Source: an uncultured Shimia sp. (GTDB lineage Bacteria > Pseudomonadota > Alphaproteobacteria > Rhodobacterales > Rhodobacteraceae). Taken from it: a stretch of DNA of 64,000 nt. How positions within the stretch are numbered: the stretch's first letter is position 1; the number at the start of each line of letters is the position of its first letter. A program made the position numbers and the translations under genes. The notes beneath the pieces are model-generated. The model did no database searches. It was not told the DNA's origin and was given only the letters and a program-made list of their open reading frames with translations. Shown here in pieces: positions 63,263 through 64,000 of this stretch. The stretch is from the NCBI RefSeq assembly GCF_947498095.1, contig NZ_CANMJE010000001.1, positions 434,001 through 498,000 on the forward strand, read 5' to 3'.

Positions 63263-63898
63263 ATGAAAACATCCTATCTACCTGGCATTATTGCCATGGC
63301 TGCCATTGTGGTGGCCTCGAATATCCTTGTGCAGTTCTTGTTCGGCCAATGGCTGACATGGGGTGCCTTTACCTATCCGCTTGCCTTCCTTGTCACTGAC
63401 GTGATGAACCGCGTTTATGGCGTTGCCGCTGCGCGCCGCGTTGTGCTGGCGGGCTTTGTTGTTGGCATCATCTGTTCCGGTATCGGAACGCAAATCATGC
63501 TTCAGGGCGATGGGTATACCTATCCGGCCGTGACCTTGCGCATCGCGCTGGGCTCGGGTCTTGCATTCCTCACCGCGCAAATGCTGGACGTCTCCGTGTT
63601 CAACCGTTTGCGAGATGGCGCATGGTGGCGGGCACCGCTTGCCTCTACCTTGATCGGATCGTCGGTGGACACCGCGATCTTTTTCACCATCGCGTTCTCG
63701 GGTGCATTGAGCTTTATCGAACCCGCTAATGACGTCAGTTGGGCGGCTGAGATGTTGCCTCTCTTGGGCGCTGGTCCAGTTGTACCACTTTGGGTCTCAT
63801 TGGGCTTTGCCGACTGGATGGTAAAACTGGCACTTGCTCTGCTAGCTCTTGTGCCCTTCCGCATCATCGTGGGTAAAATGGTGCAACCTACCACATGA
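63263..63898 (+). CDS. VUT-family transporter (queuosine precursor transporter YhhQ-like)
   Basis: The 211-residue membrane protein begins MKTSYLPGIIAMAAIVVASN and has about six helices. VUT-family motifs are FTYPLAFLVTDVMNRVYGVA AARR and AFLTAQMLDVSVFNRLRDGA WWRAPLASTLIGSSVDT. Family members such as YhhQ import the queuosine precursors preQ0/preQ1. No convincing preQ1 riboswitch is seen in the 88-bp leader. Confidence 0.9.
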   Translation: MKTSYLPGIIAMAAIVVASNILVQFLFGQWLTWGAFTYPLAFLVTDVMNRVYGVAAARRVVLAGFVVGIICSGIGTQIMLQGDGYTYPAVTLRIALGSGLAFLTAQMLDVSVFNRLRDGAWWRAPLASTLIGSSVDTAIFFTIAFSGALSFIEPANDVSWAAEMLPLLGAGPVVPLWVSLGFADWMVKLALALLALVPFRIIVGKMVQPTT

Positions 63899-63967
63899 TT
63901 TTGTTTGACTTATCCACAGGCTGTGGCAACCTGAGGGTACGCGAAACAATCTGAGAGGAGGTGCCCA

Positions 63968-64000
63968 TTGTCTAGAGAACGTATGGAGAGCAGTGTTGGA
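63968..64000 (+). CDS. Start of a downstream gene (truncated by window)
   Basis: A strong AGGAGGTG site precedes a TTG at 63968 (L/MSRERMESSVG) with good spacing. An in-frame ATG at 63983 is the alternative start. Only about 11 codons are visible; identity unknown. Confidence 0.35.
   Translation, partial: MSRERMESSVG

Noticed and set aside
63910-63918. Perfect DnaA box TTATCCACA
   Set aside because: A single box without a cluster, AT-rich unwinding region or dnaA/parA context is expected by chance; it is not an origin.
1-64000. CRISPR arrays, tRNA/rRNA genes, insertion sequences, integrases, prophage or defence genes
   Set aside because: I looked for direct-repeat arrays, tRNA-like cloverleaf ends, transposase DDE motifs and terminal repeats and saw none that could be supported.

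Overview
This window is chromosomal DNA of an alphaproteobacterium of the Rhodobacteraceae (Roseobacter clade). The basis is the flagellar gene set, the Hint-domain secreted proteins, a P450, the linked serB / serC-serA genes with a structured leader, the dapD/dapE context, moderate-to-high GC and many family-level matches. No tRNA, rRNA, CRISPR array, transposase, integrase or phage gene was found. The content is mostly metabolic and envelope housekeeping, with several decayed genes.

Layout. 1-2016: the 5' part of a TamA-like outer-membrane assembly gene, divergent from a PlsC-type acyltransferase. 2112-5547: part of a flagellar cluster (motB remnant, flgN, flgJ-like rod-binding gene, fliK, flgD). 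5692-14111: a small-molecule kinase, then a polyamine locus. The polyamine locus has a PotFGHI-like ABC importer plus an FAD amine oxidase on the minus strand, and a divergent GntR regulator plus class III aminotransferase on the plus strand. 14156-21204: lytic transglycosylase, WYL regulator with a divergent GST-like gene, RNase R, a DUF2064 glycosyltransferase and dapE. 21570-25977: two Hint-domain proteins, a small conserved protein and a glutamate-receptor-like channel, lying between dapE and dapD. 25981-33575: dapD, a serine/threonine dehydratase, a LOG protein, GNAT, rlmN, a third Hint protein, an IalB-family protein and asparaginase. 33637-38664: an ArsR-SRPBCC-YciI operon, serB, then serC-serA. 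38793-46206: P450, a metallophosphatase, a cysteine-synthase-like enzyme with tdh and kbl (threonine to glycine), a cupin regulator and a thiolase. 46246-53735: pbpC and a giant alpha-2-macroglobulin gene. 53881-63898: hybrid histidine kinase, yaaA, recQ, yggT, a thioesterase broken by an amber codon, an MFS transporter, mepA, a phytase-type esterase with two frameshifts, and a queuosine-precursor-type transporter.

How the genes fit together. The polyamine importer, oxidase, transaminase and regulator form one uptake-and-catabolism unit; an AATTTGATCA palindrome in both promoter regions is a plausible shared operator. SerA, SerC and SerB complete serine synthesis from 3-phosphoglycerate, and Kbl/Tdh supply glycine from threonine. 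The alpha-2-macroglobulin and PBP1C genes are translationally coupled, consistent with periplasmic protease trapping linked to wall repair.

The most notable observations are: (i) gene lesions at four loci, namely a motB fragment, an flgN tail apparently out of frame, an amber codon in a thioesterase, and compensating frameshifts in an esterase; (ii) three Hint-domain proteins within about 10 kb, one of which has lost the catalytic Cys and His; (iii) a bacterial ionotropic-glutamate-receptor homologue without the K+ selectivity signature; (iv) a structured leader in front of serC; (v) a BIME-like inverted element between serC and serA. I did not find a convincing, wholly new multi-gene system. 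The Hint/receptor block between dapE and dapD is the nearest candidate.
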